Shown: one piece after another, positions 1 through 8,519 of the stretch
Layout of the letters: each line of letters begins with the position of its first letter
Position numbering within the stretch: position 1 is the first letter of the stretch
Origin: Bacteroidales bacterium
GTDB taxonomy: Bacteria > Bacteroidota > Bacteroidia > Bacteroidales > UBA932
Direction: 5' to 3'
Assembly: GCA_024402115.1 (NCBI GenBank)
Contig: JAKSJQ010000035.1
Coordinates: 1-20,338 of the forward strand
DNA: 20,338 bases
Made by a program: the position numbers and the translations under genes
The notes under the pieces: generated by a model
Databases searched by the model: none
Told to the model about the DNA's origin: nothing
Seen by the model: only the letters and a program-made list of their open reading frames with translations

Positions 1-889
1 ACTTCGGACCGATCTTGAACCGGAGTCCTTCCATCTCCTCGTAGATGGCCTCATCGCCGCTGTAGAGCATGCACTCCTGGTCGCCGATGGAGTCGTTCAT
101 CTTGGAGTTGATGACATAGTAGAGCGAACTGATCATAGGGAACTGCGCAAGCACTGCATCGAGGAGAGCTTCACGCGCCTTGACGTCCTCATGCCAGAAG
201 ACGATGATGAGCATCACATTTCCCTTCTCGGTGGTCCTGATGATCATGTTCCTGAGGAAACCCTCATGGTTGCGGATGTCGAAGAAAGGAAGGTCGTGCT
301 CGAAGGCGTAGTTCTTGATGAAGAGCCTGATCTCGTTGGAAGGGGAGGCCTGGAGGTGGCAGTGCTCGATGTCGAGCACCTTGTCGAAGAACCTTCCGAC
401 GTGGAATCCAAGACCCTGACGCTCCTTCTCTGGGATCGCATCCGGATCTTCTCCTTCCTCAAGCCATCTTCTGTTGGAGAAGGTGAACTCGAGCTTGTTC
501 CTGTAGTATGTAGTTTCGTCTGAGCCTACGATAGGGGTGATCTCCGGAACGTCGAGGTGTCCTATCCTTACGAGCTGGTCATATACCTGCTGCTGCTTTG
601 CCGCGAGCTGCATCTGGTAAGGGAGCGGCTGCCACTTGCATCCGCCGCAGGTTCCGAAATGTTTGCAGAAAGGCTCGAGTCTGTCAGGTGAAGGCTGGAC
701 CATGCGGAGGATGAATCCCTCCATGTAGTTCTTTTTCTTCTTGGTGACCTTGATGTCGACGATATCGCCAGGGACAGCGAACTGGACGAAGATCACGGCA
801 CCGTCCACATGGGCGAGGGCCTTGCCTTCGGCAGCGACTGCTTCGATAGTAACGTTCTCGAGAATTATCTCCTGATGTTTCCTGGACAT
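1..889 (-). CDS. rlmD: 23S rRNA (uracil-C5)-methyltransferase, TrmA/RlmD family, N-terminal part
   Basis: SAM-dependent C5-methylation of a uridine in RNA, most likely 23S rRNA, in the cytoplasm. The frame opens at ATG 889-887 and runs off the left edge, so only the first 296 residues are visible. Residues about 8-65 look like the beta-rich TRAM RNA-binding domain (AEGKALAHVDGAVIFV, then VPGDIVD). Then comes the Fe-S signature FCKHFGTCGGCKWQ, with C75, C81 and C84. The fourth ligand is probably C177 in IEHCHLQ. This four-cysteine [4Fe-4S] arrangement is known for RlmD/RumA and relatives. The catalytic SAM domain and active-site cysteine lie outside the window. The family call is firm; the choice of RlmD over RlmC, RlmCD or TrmA is inference. 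The gene is divergent from the deoxynucleoside kinase. Confidence 0.9.
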   Translation of the reverse strand, partial: MSRKHQEIILENVTIEAVAAEGKALAHVDGAVIFVQFAVPGDIVDIKVTKKKKNYMEGFILRMVQPSPDRLEPFCKHFGTCGGCKWQPLPYQMQLAAKQQQVYDQLVRIGHLDVPEITPIVGSDETTYYRNKLEFTFSNRRWLEEGEDPDAIPEKERQGLGFHVGRFFDKVLDIEHCHLQASPSNEIRLFIKNYAFEHDLPFFDIRNHEGFLRNMIIRTTEKGNVMLIIVFWHEDVKAREALLDAVLAQFPMISSLYYVINSKMNDSIGDQECMLYSGDEAIYEEMEGLRFKIGPK

Positions 890-905
890 GTTCACAATGA
901 TTTCG

Positions 906-937
906 ATTGCAAAAATAGCATTTAAATACTAATTTTG
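906..937 (+). promoter_or_regulatory. promoter of the deoxynucleoside kinase gene
   Basis: A -33-like ATTG (906-909), a 20-base spacer and TAATTTTG (930-937) match the Bacteroidota primary sigma factor pattern TTTG-N19-21-TAnnTTTG. Transcription would start around 943, leaving a short leader before the ATG at 970. Assigned by pattern only. Confidence 0.5.
910..917 (-). promoter_or_regulatory. -7 box of the rlmD-like gene
   Basis: On the minus strand this reads TATTTTTG, a match to the Bacteroidota -7 consensus TAnnTTTG, 20 bases upstream of the ATG. No good -33 box is visible about 20 bases further upstream. It directly abuts the proposed -33 element of the divergent kinase promoter. Confidence 0.4.
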
Positions 938-969
938 ACGGGTATCTTATTCACGAAAACACAAGAAAT

Positions 970-1581
970 ATGCATATTGGCGTTGCTGGAAACATTGGTG
1001 CGGGCAAGACAAGCCTCACGAGGATTCTCGCGGAGCAGTATGGATGGACTCCGAGGTTCGAATCCGTTTCCGACAATCCCTATCTCGAGGACTACTACAA
1101 GGACATCGCAAGGTGGTCTTTCAACCTCGAAATGTACTTTCTCGTGAGACGTCTGGAGGACCTCCGTGCCATCGCTGAGGGCGATCAGGCAATCATTCAG
1201 GACAGGACGATCTACGAGGGCGTGAACGTGTTCGTCCGCAACAACTATGAGATGGGAAATCTCAGCGACAGGGATTTCACCACCTACATGGAAATCTTCC
1301 GTACCATGACCTCAGTCACCAAGGCTCCGGACCTTATGATCTATCTCCGCTGCTCGGTTCCGCACCTTGTCGGCCAGATCCAGAAGAGGGGACGTGACTA
1401 CGAGCAGAGCATCAGTCTGGAGTATCTCTCCGGCCTCAACCGTCTCTATGAGGAATGGATCGCCGAGTATGAGCACCCGCTTCTGATCATCGATGCTGAT
1501 GACCTCGACTTCGTCAACAACCCAGACGACTTCTCAAAAATAAAAGACCGCATCGACGCTTGTCTCTACGGTCTTTTCTAA
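970..1581 (+). CDS. deoxynucleoside kinase (dNK/dCK/dGK family)
   Basis: Phosphorylates deoxynucleosides to 5'-monophosphates with a nucleoside triphosphate, in cytoplasmic nucleotide salvage. The 203-residue length is typical. The P-loop is GNIGAGKTS (residues 7-15). The substrate-side motif FESVSDNPYLEDYY spans 30-43. The conserved DRTIYE (78-83) follows the second strand, and the arginine-rich lid QKRGRDYEQS spans 138-147. These are the standard blocks of the family, but base preference (dA, dG, dC) cannot be read reliably. The ATG at 970 is the only start that keeps the P-loop near the N-terminus. An overlapping frame at 935 is a shadow. The gene is divergent from the rlmD-like gene and convergent with carB, 18 bases away. 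Confidence 0.9.
   Translation: MHIGVAGNIGAGKTSLTRILAEQYGWTPRFESVSDNPYLEDYYKDIARWSFNLEMYFLVRRLEDLRAIAEGDQAIIQDRTIYEGVNVFVRNNYEMGNLSDRDFTTYMEIFRTMTSVTKAPDLMIYLRCSVPHLVGQIQKRGRDYEQSISLEYLSGLNRLYEEWIAEYEHPLLIIDADDLDFVNNPDDFSKIKDRIDACLYGLF
1542..1577. terminator. stem-loop, probable bidirectional terminator between the kinase gene and carB
   Basis: AAAAGACCG (1542-1550) pairs perfectly with CGGTCTTTT (1569-1577) around an 18-base loop. The A and T tracts at the stem ends give a U run in either transcript. The structure lies in the last codons of the kinase gene and ends 22 bases from the carB stop, so it could serve both convergent genes. No experimental support. Confidence 0.5.
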
Positions 1582-1599
1582 AGTATTTCCCAGCGGATA

Positions 1600-4500
1600 T
1601 TATTCGTAATCCTGCCAGCTCTTGATCTGGATGTCAGCAAGAGACTTGCGGCAGATCGCCTCAAGGAAGGCGTTCGCAAGGCGTGCGTTGGTGATGAGCG
1701 GAGTGTTGTGGTCGATCGCAGCTCTTCTGATGCGGTAACCGTTTGTGAGCTCCCTCTTGGTCCTGTTCTTAGGGATGTTGATGATGAGGTCGAACTTGTG
1801 TTCAGAAATCATGTTCATGATGTTCGCCCTTTCCTCAGCATGGTTCTCGTCAGGCCATCCTACGATGGTGGCAGGAACGCCGTTCTCGTTGAAGAACTTG
1901 GCGGTACCCTCGGTTGCGTAGATGGTGTAGCCGTTCTTGGTGAGCATTGCCGCTGCATCCAGAAGGGCAACCTTGCTCTTTGCCTCGCCGCTGCTGATCA
2001 TGATACCCTTGTCCTTGGATGGGATGTTGTATCCGGTAGCGATGAGTGCGTTGATGAGTGCCTCCTCGTAGTCGTCGCCAAGGCAGCCGACCTCACCGGT
2101 AGATGACATGTCGACACCGAGAACCGGGTCTGCGTTCTGGAGACGTGCGAAGCTGAACTGGCTGGCCTTGACACCGATGCGGTCGATATCGAAAGCGCTC
2201 TTGTCTGGCTTCTCGTATGGAGCGTCGAGCATGATCTTGGTAGCGGTCTCGATGAAGTTGCGCTTGAGGACCTTGCTGACGAATGGGAATGAGCGGCTGG
2301 CGCGGAGGTTACACTCGATCACCTTCACATCGCGGCCCTTTGCGAGGTACTGGATGTTGAATGGACCTGAGATGTTGAGTTCTGCTGCGATCGCGCGGCT
2401 CATCTTCTTGATCTGACGTGCGGTAGCGAAGCTGATCTGCTGGGCAGGGAAGACCATGGTAGCGTCACCTGAGTGGACACCGGCATACTCTACGTGCTCG
2501 CTGATAGCGTACTCTACGATTTCGCCATTCCTTGCAACTGCGTCGAACTCGATCTCGTTGGTCTCAGACATGAACTGAGAGATAACGACTGGGTATTCCT
2601 TGCTGACCTCGGTGGCCATCTCGAGGAAACGTACGAGCTCATCGTCGCTGTAACATACGTTCATGGCAGCGCCTGAGAGGACGTATGAAGGACGGACGAG
2701 GACAGGGTAGCCTACCTTGTCGATGAATGCCTTCACATCCTCCATAGAGGTGAGGGCGCTCCACTGAGGCTGGTCGATGCCGAGCTGGTCGAGCATTGCG
2801 CTGAACTTGTTACGGTTCTCTGCTCGGTCGATGCTGACAGGAGAGGTTCCGAGGATAGGAACGCTCTGGCGATGGAGCTTCATCGCGAGGTTGTTAGGTA
2901 TCTGGCCACCCACTGAGACGATGACTCCGCGTGGATTCTCAAGTTCGATGACGTCAAGGACGCGCTCGAAGGTGAGCTCATCGAAGTAGAGACGGTCGCA
3001 CATGTCGTAGTCTGTAGATACGGTCTCAGGGTTATAGTTGATCATGATTGACTTGTAGCCGAGCTTGCGGGCGGTCTGGATGGCGTTCACAGAGCACCAG
3101 TCGAACTCCACTGAGCTTCCGATACGGTATGCACCTGAACCGAGGACGATGACAGACTTCTCGTTGCTGTAGTAGTTGATGTCATATCCCTCGACCGCGT
3201 AGGTCATGTAGAGGTAGTTGGTGAGCTCAGGATGCTCGCTGCCGACAGTCTCGATCCTCTTTACTGCAGGGAGGATGCCGAGGCCCTTACGGTAAGCGCG
3301 GACATTGAGAAGCTCCTTCTCCATGTTGCCCTCGTGCTTGTCGAGAACGAGGCGGGCAATCTGGAAGTCTGAGAAACCGAGGATCTTCGCCTGACGCATC
3401 ACGTCTGCAGGAACTTCCTCGATAGCCTTGTACTCGCTGAGCTTAGCTGCGAAGTCTACGATGTTCCTGAGCTTGTCGATGAACCAAGGATCGATCTTGG
3501 TGAGCTCATAGAGCCTTTCGGAGGTATAACCCTCCTGGAGGGCCTGTGCGATGGCGAAGATACGCAGGTCGGTAGGATTTGCGAGCTCGTCATCGAGGTT
3601 GTCGAAGTGGATGTGGTCGTTGCATACGAAACCGTGCATGCCCTGGCCGATCATACGGAGACCCTTCTGGATGAGCTCCTCGAAGGTGCGTCCGATACTC
3701 ATGATCTCGCCGACTGACTTCATGCTTGAACCGATGCGGCGGCTGACGCCGTTGAACTTTGTGAGGTCCCAGCGAGGGATCTTGCAGATGAGGTAGTCGA
3801 GTGAAGGAGCTACGTATGCTGAGTTAGGGGTACCCATCTCACCGATCTGGTCGAGAGTGTAGCCGAGAGCAATCTTCGCTGCAACAAATGCGAGAGGGTA
3901 GCCGGTAGCCTTTGATGCGAGAGCTGAGCTTCGTGAAAGGCGGGCATTGATCTCGATGATACGATAGTCATCGGTGTCTGCGTTGAATGCGAACTGGATG
4001 TTGCACTCGCCGACGATTCCGAGGTGCTTGACGCACTTGATGGTGATGTCCTGGAGCATCTTGACCTGGTCGTCGCGGAGAGAGCAGGTAGGTGCTACGA
4101 CGATTGACTCACCGGTGTGGATTCCGAGCGGATCGAAGTTCTCCATGCTTGCGACGGTGAAGCAATGGTCGTTTGCGTCGCGGATGCACTCGAACTCGAT
4201 CTCCTTCCATCCCTTGAGCGACTCCTCTACGAGTACCTGAGGGGCGAAGGTGAAAGCGGACTCTGCGATATCCTTGAAGGTCTTCTCGTCTGGGCAGACG
4301 CCTGAACCGAGACCACCGAGAGCATATGCTGAACGGATCATGATAGGGTAGCCGATGCGGCGTGCAGCTGCAAGGGCAGCGTCCATGGTCTCGCAAGCCT
4401 CGCTGACAGGAACCTTGAGGTCTGCCTCGTTGAGTCTCTTGACGAAACGGTCGCGGTCCTCAGTATCCATGATGGCCTCTACGCTGGTACCGAGTACCTG

Positions 4501-4833
4501 TACTCCGTACTTCTCGAAAGTACCGTTCATGTAGAGCTCTGTACCGCAGTTGAGTCCGGTCTGACCACCCCATGCGAGGAGAATGCCGTCAGGACGTTCT
4601 TTCTTGATTACTTCAGTTACAAAATAAGGCGTTACTGGAAGGAAATAAACCTTGTCAGCAATGCCTTCAGATGTCTGGATTGTAGCAATGTTAGGGTTGA
4701 TGAGGACTGACTTGATACCCTCTTCACGAAGGGCTTTGAGTGCCTGAGAGCCGGAATAATCAAATTCGCCGGCCTGTCCGATCTTAAGTGCACCGGATCC
4801 GAGGAGGAGGACCTTCTTGAGATTTGACTTCAT
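1600..4833 (-). CDS. carB: carbamoyl-phosphate synthase, large subunit
   Basis: Makes carbamoyl phosphate from bicarbonate, ammonia delivered by CarA from glutamine, and two ATP, feeding pyrimidine and arginine synthesis. The 1077-residue length matches the family (about 1070). The duplicated layout is clear. The first pre-ATP-grasp starts KKVLLLGSGALKIGQAGEF near residue 6 and is followed by ATP-grasp 1. An oligomerisation region lies at about 420-545. The second half starts KSVIVLGSGAYRIGSSVEF near 560. The C-terminal MGS-like allosteric domain (about 940-1077) contains ATEGTA. I chose ATG at 4833 because it precedes KSNLKKVLLLGSG directly; an upstream in-frame TTG at 4857 would add eight unconserved residues. 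No carA is present in the window, and the gene seems to be transcribed alone. Confidence 0.97.
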   Translation of the reverse strand: MKSNLKKVLLLGSGALKIGQAGEFDYSGSQALKALREEGIKSVLINPNIATIQTSEGIADKVYFLPVTPYFVTEVIKKERPDGILLAWGGQTGLNCGTELYMNGTFEKYGVQVLGTSVEAIMDTEDRDRFVKRLNEADLKVPVSEACETMDAALAAARRIGYPIMIRSAYALGGLGSGVCPDEKTFKDIAESAFTFAPQVLVEESLKGWKEIEFECIRDANDHCFTVASMENFDPLGIHTGESIVVAPTCSLRDDQVKMLQDITIKCVKHLGIVGECNIQFAFNADTDDYRIIEINARLSRSSALASKATGYPLAFVAAKIALGYTLDQIGEMGTPNSAYVAPSLDYLICKIPRWDLTKFNGVSRRIGSSMKSVGEIMSIGRTFEELIQKGLRMIGQGMHGFVCNDHIHFDNLDDELANPTDLRIFAIAQALQEGYTSERLYELTKIDPWFIDKLRNIVDFAAKLSEYKAIEEVPADVMRQAKILGFSDFQIARLVLDKHEGNMEKELLNVRAYRKGLGILPAVKRIETVGSEHPELTNYLYMTYAVEGYDINYYSNEKSVIVLGSGAYRIGSSVEFDWCSVNAIQTARKLGYKSIMINYNPETVSTDYDMCDRLYFDELTFERVLDVIELENPRGVIVSVGGQIPNNLAMKLHRQSVPILGTSPVSIDRAENRNKFSAMLDQLGIDQPQWSALTSMEDVKAFIDKVGYPVLVRPSYVLSGAAMNVCYSDDELVRFLEMATEVSKEYPVVISQFMSETNEIEFDAVARNGEIVEYAISEHVEYAGVHSGDATMVFPAQQISFATARQIKKMSRAIAAELNISGPFNIQYLAKGRDVKVIECNLRASRSFPFVSKVLKRNFIETATKIMLDAPYEKPDKSAFDIDRIGVKASQFSFARLQNADPVLGVDMSSTGEVGCLGDDYEEALINALIATGYNIPSKDKGIMISSGEAKSKVALLDAAAMLTKNGYTIYATEGTAKFFNENGVPATIVGWPDENHAEERANIMNMISEHKFDLIINIPKNRTKRELTNGYRIRRAAIDHNTPLITNARLANAFLEAICRKSLADIQIKSWQDYE

Positions 4834-4864
4834 ATATCGATTTTTGTAAAGTTCCAAAACTAGG

Positions 4865-4872
4865 CAAAGGTA
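4865..4872 (-). promoter_or_regulatory. -7 box of carB
   Basis: Reads TACCTTTG on the minus strand, matching TAnnTTTG, 31 bases upstream of the carB ATG. The expected -33 region shows no good TTTG. No PyrR or arginine operator was recognised. Confidence 0.45.
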
Positions 4873-4930
4873 CGAAAAAAATCGCCCCGATTTATGGATT
4901 CTCCGAATTTTTTCAACAAAACAATCAACA

Positions 4931-4962
4931 ATTGCTTTTGCGGTTTTTTATTGGTAAATTTG
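4931..4962 (+). promoter_or_regulatory. promoter of the iorA operon
   Basis: ATTG (4931-4934), a 20-base spacer, then TAAATTTG (4955-4962). This is the same geometry as the promoter at 906-937. A start near 4968 gives a leader of about 58 bases before the iorA ATG. It also argues against the longer in-frame start at 4894, which would lie upstream of the promoter. Confidence 0.5.
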
Positions 4963-5025
4963 TTCAGTTATGACCTTCTGCTCCCCAATGATCGTGGAAG
5001 GCATGTTTACCACATAAGACACATT

Positions 5026-6621
5026 ATGGGAAAGAAACTACTTCTTGGCGATGAAGCTATTGCTCTCGGAGCCATATATGCAGGACTGAGCGGAGTCTAC
5101 GCCTATCCTGGAACCCCTTCAACTGAAATTACCGAGTTCATCCAGAATGATCCTCTCGCAAAGGAACGCGGAATCCACAGCAGGTGGTGCACCAATGAGA
5201 AGACAGCGATGGAAGCAGCTCTGGGAATGAGCTACGCTGGCAAGCGAGCTCTCGTATGCATGAAGCATGTCGGAATGAACGTTTGTGCCGACGCGTTCGT
5301 GAACAGCGCCATTACCGGTGTGAACGGTGGTCTGGTCGTACTTGCTGCTGACGATCCATCCATGCATTCATCGCAAAACGAGCAGGACAGCCGCTTCTAT
5401 GCGGATTTTGCCATGATTCCGGTTCTTGAGCCGAGTAACCAGCAGGAAGCATACGACATGATGGCGGATGCGTTTCAGCTCTCGGAGAGTCTCAAGGAGC
5501 CTGTGATGCTTCGCATCGTGACGAGGCTTGCTCATAGCCGTGCAGCCGTGGAGGTCGGCGAGCCTATGGCAGAGAATCCTATGAACGTGACTCGTGAAAG
5601 CTGGGTACTTCTCCCTGGCAATGCTAGGAAAAAATATGTAGAACTTATTGCCAAGCAGCCGGAGATGAAGAAGGCTGCAGAAGAATCTATATATAATAGA
5701 TGTGTAGTGTCGTCTTCTGCACCAAGGATAGGTGTCGTAGCCTGCGGTATCGCTTATAACTACGTGAAGGAAGCTGCCGGCGATGATGTGAACGTTCTCA
5801 AGATAAGCCAGTATCCTATACCTGAGGATCTTGTGAAAAAACTTGCTCAGGAGAACGACGCCCTGCTCGTGGCTGAAGACGGACAGCCGGTGGTAGAGAA
5901 GGCGGTCAAGGCCTTGCTCGGCGCAGGATATCCTGTCAAGGGACGTCTCACAGGCGATCTTCCAAGGACAGGCGAACTTACTCCTGACAGTGTTGCGATC
6001 GCTCTCGGAAAGCCAGCAGGACCATCTTTCGAGAAGGCAAAGAATCTCGCAGGAAGGCCTCCACAGCTTTGTCAGGGCTGCGGCCACAGGGATGTATATG
6101 CTGCACTCAACGAAGTGCTCGCTACATATCCGGACTATAGGATTTTCGGAGACATCGGATGCTACACCCTCGGTGCGCTTCCTCCTTTCCGTGCGCTTTC
6201 GAGCTGCGTGGACATGGGCGCATCCATCACCATGGCAAAGGGTGCGGCTGACGCTGGATTCTTCCCGTCTGTTGCAGTTATCGGAGATTCTACCTTCACC
6301 CACAGCGGCATGACCGGACTGCTTGATGCGGTCAACGACAGAAGCAACATCACCGTCATCATCTCCGACAACCTCACGACCGGTATGACCGGAGGTCAGG
6401 ACAGCGCTGGTACGAACAAATATGAGGCGATATGCGTTGGTCTCGGTGTAGATCCTGCACATGTCAGGGTAGTCGTACCGCTCCCTAAGAACTTGCCTGA
6501 TATCACGAAAGTGATCAAGGAAGAGATAGAATACGACGGTGTGTCCGTCATTATACCACGAAGGGAGTGCATGCAGACCTTGCAGCGCCATCTCCGCGAA
6601 GCTAAGAAGAACAATAAGTAA
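5026..6621 (+). CDS. iorA: indolepyruvate (arylpyruvate):ferredoxin oxidoreductase, alpha subunit
   Basis: Thiamine-diphosphate enzyme that, with IorB, oxidatively decarboxylates arylpyruvates to arylacetyl-CoA using ferredoxin; the reaction is reversible under strongly reducing conditions. The protein has 531 residues from ATG 5026. The N-terminal half holds AYPGTPSTEITEF and DDPSMHSSQNEQDSRFYADF, characteristic of IorA. CQGCGHR begins at C349 with C352 as the second cysteine. The TPP domain shows GDIGCYTLG (375), GDSTFTHSG (420) and DNLTTGMTGG (448). The archaeal enzymes carry a C-terminal two-[4Fe-4S] ferredoxin domain; here the protein stops at RRECMQTLQRHLREAKKNNK with no CxxCxxCxxxC. 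The stop codon overlaps the iorB start by one base. The in-frame extension to 4894 is unconserved and crosses the predicted promoter. Confidence 0.93.
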   Translation: MGKKLLLGDEAIALGAIYAGLSGVYAYPGTPSTEITEFIQNDPLAKERGIHSRWCTNEKTAMEAALGMSYAGKRALVCMKHVGMNVCADAFVNSAITGVNGGLVVLAADDPSMHSSQNEQDSRFYADFAMIPVLEPSNQQEAYDMMADAFQLSESLKEPVMLRIVTRLAHSRAAVEVGEPMAENPMNVTRESWVLLPGNARKKYVELIAKQPEMKKAAEESIYNRCVVSSSAPRIGVVACGIAYNYVKEAAGDDVNVLKISQYPIPEDLVKKLAQENDALLVAEDGQPVVEKAVKALLGAGYPVKGRLTGDLPRTGELTPDSVAIALGKPAGPSFEKAKNLAGRPPQLCQGCGHRDVYAALNEVLATYPDYRIFGDIGCYTLGALPPFRALSSCVDMGASITMAKGAADAGFFPSVAVIGDSTFTHSGMTGLLDAVNDRSNITVIISDNLTTGMTGGQDSAGTNKYEAICVGLGVDPAHVRVVVPLPKNLPDITKVIKEEIEYDGVSVIIPRRECMQTLQRHLREAKKNNK

Positions 6622-7199
6622 TGAAGAAGGACATCATACTTTGCGGTGTGGGAGGACAAGGCATCCTCAGCATCGCGACCATCATAGGCGAGGCCGCAAC
6701 GAAGGCAGGACTCAATCTCAAGCAGGCGGAGGTTCACGGAATGAGCCAGAGGGGAGGAGACGTCCAGAGCAATCTCAGGCTTTCCACTGAGACTATATGG
6801 TCCGATCTTATCCCGCTAGGCAAGACTGACGTCGTGATCAGTATGGAGCCGATGGAAGCGCTCCGCTATCTCGAGTATCTTGCTCCGGACGGAACCGTCG
6901 TTACCAGCAGCAAGCCGTTCGTCAATATCCCGAATTACCCTGAGGAGGCAGCTCTGATGGCGGAACTGGAATCACTTCCGTCCGTCGTGAAGCTCGACAT
7001 CGAGTCAGTCGCAATGGAATCAGGAAATCCTCGCGGAGCCAACATGGTGCTCCTGGGAATGGCAGCACCGTATATCGGCATACTGAGCGTTGCTCAGCTG
7101 CGCGAGGCCATCGCCGTTGTCTTCGCAAGGAAAGGAGAAGCCATAGTCAATGCCAATCTCAAGGCATTCGACATGGGTGTGGAATCAACAGAAAACTAA
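6621..7199 (+). CDS. iorB: indolepyruvate (arylpyruvate):ferredoxin oxidoreductase, beta subunit
   Basis: Gamma-type domain partner of IorA. The 192-residue length is normal. The N-terminal signature is LCGVGGQGILSIATIIGEAA, followed by EVHGMSQRGGDVQSNLR, both hallmark blocks of IorB and of the 2-oxoacid oxidoreductase gamma family. There is no cysteine cluster, so the complex shows no ferredoxin-like electron module in either subunit beyond CxxC in IorA. TAATG overlap with iorA implies translational coupling and a fixed subunit ratio. The paaK-like gene starts 10 bases downstream. Confidence 0.92.
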   Translation: MKKDIILCGVGGQGILSIATIIGEAATKAGLNLKQAEVHGMSQRGGDVQSNLRLSTETIWSDLIPLGKTDVVISMEPMEALRYLEYLAPDGTVVTSSKPFVNIPNYPEEAALMAELESLPSVVKLDIESVAMESGNPRGANMVLLGMAAPYIGILSVAQLREAIAVVFARKGEAIVNANLKAFDMGVESTEN

Positions 7200-7209
7200 C
7201 CATATAACT

Positions 7210-8517
7210 ATGATACATAATCCAGCAATCGAGTGCATGCCTCGTGAGGACATGCGCAAGCTCCAGTCGGAGAGACTGGTCAAGATCGTAAAGACCTGCT
7301 ACGAGAAAGTCCCTTTCTACAAGAAGAAGATGGACGAACTCGGAGTGAAGCCTGAGGACATCAAGTCCATCGATGACATCTCCAAGCTTCCTTTCACAAC
7401 CAAGACAGACCTCAGGGATGAATATCCTTTCGGCCTCCAGGCGGTTCCACAGTCTGAGGTGGTGAGAATCCATGCATCCAGCGGTACGACAGGAAAGCCT
7501 GTAGTCGATACATATACAAAGAATGATATAGACAACTGGGCAGAGGGTGTGGCACGCGTGATGGCGGCCGGTGACGTAGGTCCCGGTGACATCGTACAGG
7601 TCAGCTACGGATACGGACTCTTCACCGGTGGACTCGGAGCACACGACGGTGCTGCGAAGCTCGGAGCGGTTCAGCTTCCTACTTCGGCGGGTAACACCGA
7701 GAAGCAGATCATGCTCATGCAGGATTTCGGTTCCACCGCCCTTGCATGCACCCCTTCCTATGCACTTCGCCTTGCGGAGGCCATCCATGCCAGCGACAAG
7801 GTTTCCATCGATAACATGAAGCTTCGCGTAGGTTTCTTCGGCGCAGAGCCATGGACTGAAGGCATGCGCAAGGAACTCGAGGAGAAGCTCCGCATCAAGG
7901 CATTCGACATCTACGGTCTCACCGAGATGAGCGGTCCCGGAGTGGGAGGCGAGTGCGAGTGCCATGACGGCACTCATCTCTGGGAAGACATGTTCTACCC
8001 TGAGATCATCAACCCTGACACCCTCGAGCCATGCGCTCCGGGCGAGTTCGGCGAGCTTGTCTTCACTTCGCTCTGCAAGGAGGCCATGCCTATCATCCGC
8101 TACCGTACACGCGACCTCACAAGGCTTATCTATGAACCTTGTAAGTGTGGCCGCACAGCAGTCAGGATGGACCGTATCCTCGGCCGTTCGGACGACATGC
8201 TCATCATCCGCGGCGTGAATGTGTTCCCATCGCAGATCGAAACCGTACTCACCGAGTTCCCTGCTTTCCAGCCTTACTATTTCATCACTGTGGACCGCGT
8301 GAGCAACGAGGATACATTCGATCTCGACGTGGAGCTCCGTCTCGAGTACTTCAGCTACGACCCTGCCAAGCAGATGCCGTTCATGAAGCCTCTCTATGAC
8401 CGTATTGTGAGCCTCGTCGGCATAAAGCCAAACATCCACATCCTGCCTCCGGGAACGATCGCACGTTCAGAGGGTAAGGCAAAGCACGTTCTCGACAAGC
8501 GTAACTTCAAGGACTAG
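7210..8517 (+). CDS. paaK: phenylacetate(arylacetate)-CoA ligase
   Basis: AMP-forming acyl-CoA synthetase of the PaaK branch: arylacetate + ATP + CoA gives arylacetyl-CoA + AMP + PPi. It has 435 residues. The A3 ATP-binding loop ASSGTTGKPVV begins at residue 89. Later come DIYGLTEMSGPGVGGECE, the region IIRYRTRDLTRLIYEPCKCG and the hinge GRSDDMLIIRGVNVFPSQIE, all typical of PaaK. I chose ATG 7210 because it gives the family-like N-terminus (MIHNPAIECMPREDM) without overlapping iorB; an in-frame ATG at 7150 lies inside iorB. Placed between iorAB and an aminotransferase, it acts on the product or substrate of IorAB. Whether phenyl-, hydroxyphenyl- or indoleacetate is preferred cannot be read. 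Confidence 0.93.
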   Translation: MIHNPAIECMPREDMRKLQSERLVKIVKTCYEKVPFYKKKMDELGVKPEDIKSIDDISKLPFTTKTDLRDEYPFGLQAVPQSEVVRIHASSGTTGKPVVDTYTKNDIDNWAEGVARVMAAGDVGPGDIVQVSYGYGLFTGGLGAHDGAAKLGAVQLPTSAGNTEKQIMLMQDFGSTALACTPSYALRLAEAIHASDKVSIDNMKLRVGFFGAEPWTEGMRKELEEKLRIKAFDIYGLTEMSGPGVGGECECHDGTHLWEDMFYPEIINPDTLEPCAPGEFGELVFTSLCKEAMPIIRYRTRDLTRLIYEPCKCGRTAVRMDRILGRSDDMLIIRGVNVFPSQIETVLTEFPAFQPYYFITVDRVSNEDTFDLDVELRLEYFSYDPAKQMPFMKPLYDRIVSLVGIKPNIHILPPGTIARSEGKAKHVLDKRNFKD

Positions 8518-8519
8518 CA

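Noticed and set aside
191..523. 110-residue plus-strand open frame opposite the rlmD-like gene
   Set aside because: The minus strand carries the Fe-S methyltransferase signature across this stretch, so this is a shadow.
4894..5025. N-terminal extension of iorA by 44 residues
   Set aside because: It covers the predicted promoter, has no conserved IorA sequence, and ATG 5026 gives the expected MGKKLLLGDEAIA start.
5368..6591. 407-residue minus-strand open frame opposite iorA
   Set aside because: Antisense to conserved TPP-enzyme motifs; its translation is rich in His, Arg and Cys with no family-like pattern.
7159..8439. 426-residue minus-strand open frame opposite paaK
   Set aside because: It is antisense to a gene with clear AMP-ligase motifs, has no recognisable domain, and such long shadows are expected from the codon bias.
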